Part shown: positions 5,132 through 5,235 of the stretch, piece after piece
Layout: every line of letters starts with the position of its first letter
Position numbering within the stretch: the first letter of the stretch is position 1
Assembly (NCBI GenBank): GCA_913009925.1
Contig: CAJVWY010000100.1
Location: 1-5,235 of the forward strand
Origin: an uncultured bacterium
Lineage (GTDB): Bacteria > Actinomycetota > Thermoleophilia > BMS3ABIN01
Length of the DNA stretch: 5,235 bases
Reading direction: 5' to 3'
The notes under the pieces: model-generated
The model's input: the letters and a program-made list of their open reading frames with translations, nothing else
Database searches by the model: none
What the model was told of the DNA's origin: nothing
Made by a program: the position numbers and the translations under genes

Positions 5132-5235
5132 AAAAAAAAAAAAAAAATCAAATACATATAACGGTATATATCTTGATCTTGATTATTTCACCTACCACCT
5201 ATCCCTTACTCATTCTTCTCCACTATTCTCCATCC
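5132..5235. other. Poly-A and read noise after the adapter
   Basis: Sixteen A residues (5132-5147) directly follow the adapter, and then about 88 bases of AT-rich, CT-rich sequence with no reading frame or motif I recognise. This is the usual off-the-end pattern of a short-fragment Illumina read and should be trimmed with the adapter. Confidence 0.9.

Overview
The window is one metagenome-style contig whose biological part runs from about 132 to 5065. Both ends are sequencing-library artefact. Positions 66-131 and 5066-5131 are perfect reverse complements of each other. Both match the Illumina TruSeq P7 indexed adapter, with an index that reads ATTCCTTT on the right end. They are followed outward by poly-A (poly-T on the left) and by AT-rich or low-complexity read noise. 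No adapter trimming was done before assembly, so the contig ends are adapter read-through, not genome.

The real insert is fully occupied by one minus-strand gene cluster. In transcription order (right to left) it is deoC (4318-5022), hisIE (3659-4288), trpE (2145-3668), trpG (1548-2144), trpD (515-1555) and the first half of trpC (132-513, cut by the left adapter). Gaps are 29 nt (deoC/hisIE), a 10 nt overlap (hisIE/trpE), 0 nt (trpE/trpG), an 8 nt overlap (trpG/trpD) and 1 nt (trpD/trpC). This is the signature of a single, translationally coupled operon. No promoter, leader peptide, attenuator or terminator is visible, because only about 40 nt of genome lie upstream of deoC and the 3' end of the operon is missing.

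Functionally, TrpE and TrpG make anthranilate from chorismate and glutamine. TrpD adds the phosphoribosyl group from PRPP, and TrpC would close the indole ring after the TrpF isomerisation. HisIE carries out steps 2 and 3 of histidine synthesis and makes ProFAR, the substrate of HisA. DeoC (2-deoxyribose-5-phosphate aldolase) is an outsider to both pathways, although deoxyribose phosphate, PRPP and the phosphoribosyl intermediates are all pentose phosphates.

The organism is a GC-rich bacterium. The hisI-trpE neighbourhood recalls Actinomycetota. The fused HisIE and the TrpD stretch TSQCGSADVLEALG fit a deep-branching actinobacterial or Chloroflexota-like lineage better than a classical actinomycete. 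This is a low-confidence inference from remembered family patterns. I found no undescribed biological system here. The points worth a second look are the adapter artefacts, the deoC-his-trp linkage, and a Glu in place of the usual catalytic Asp in DeoC.
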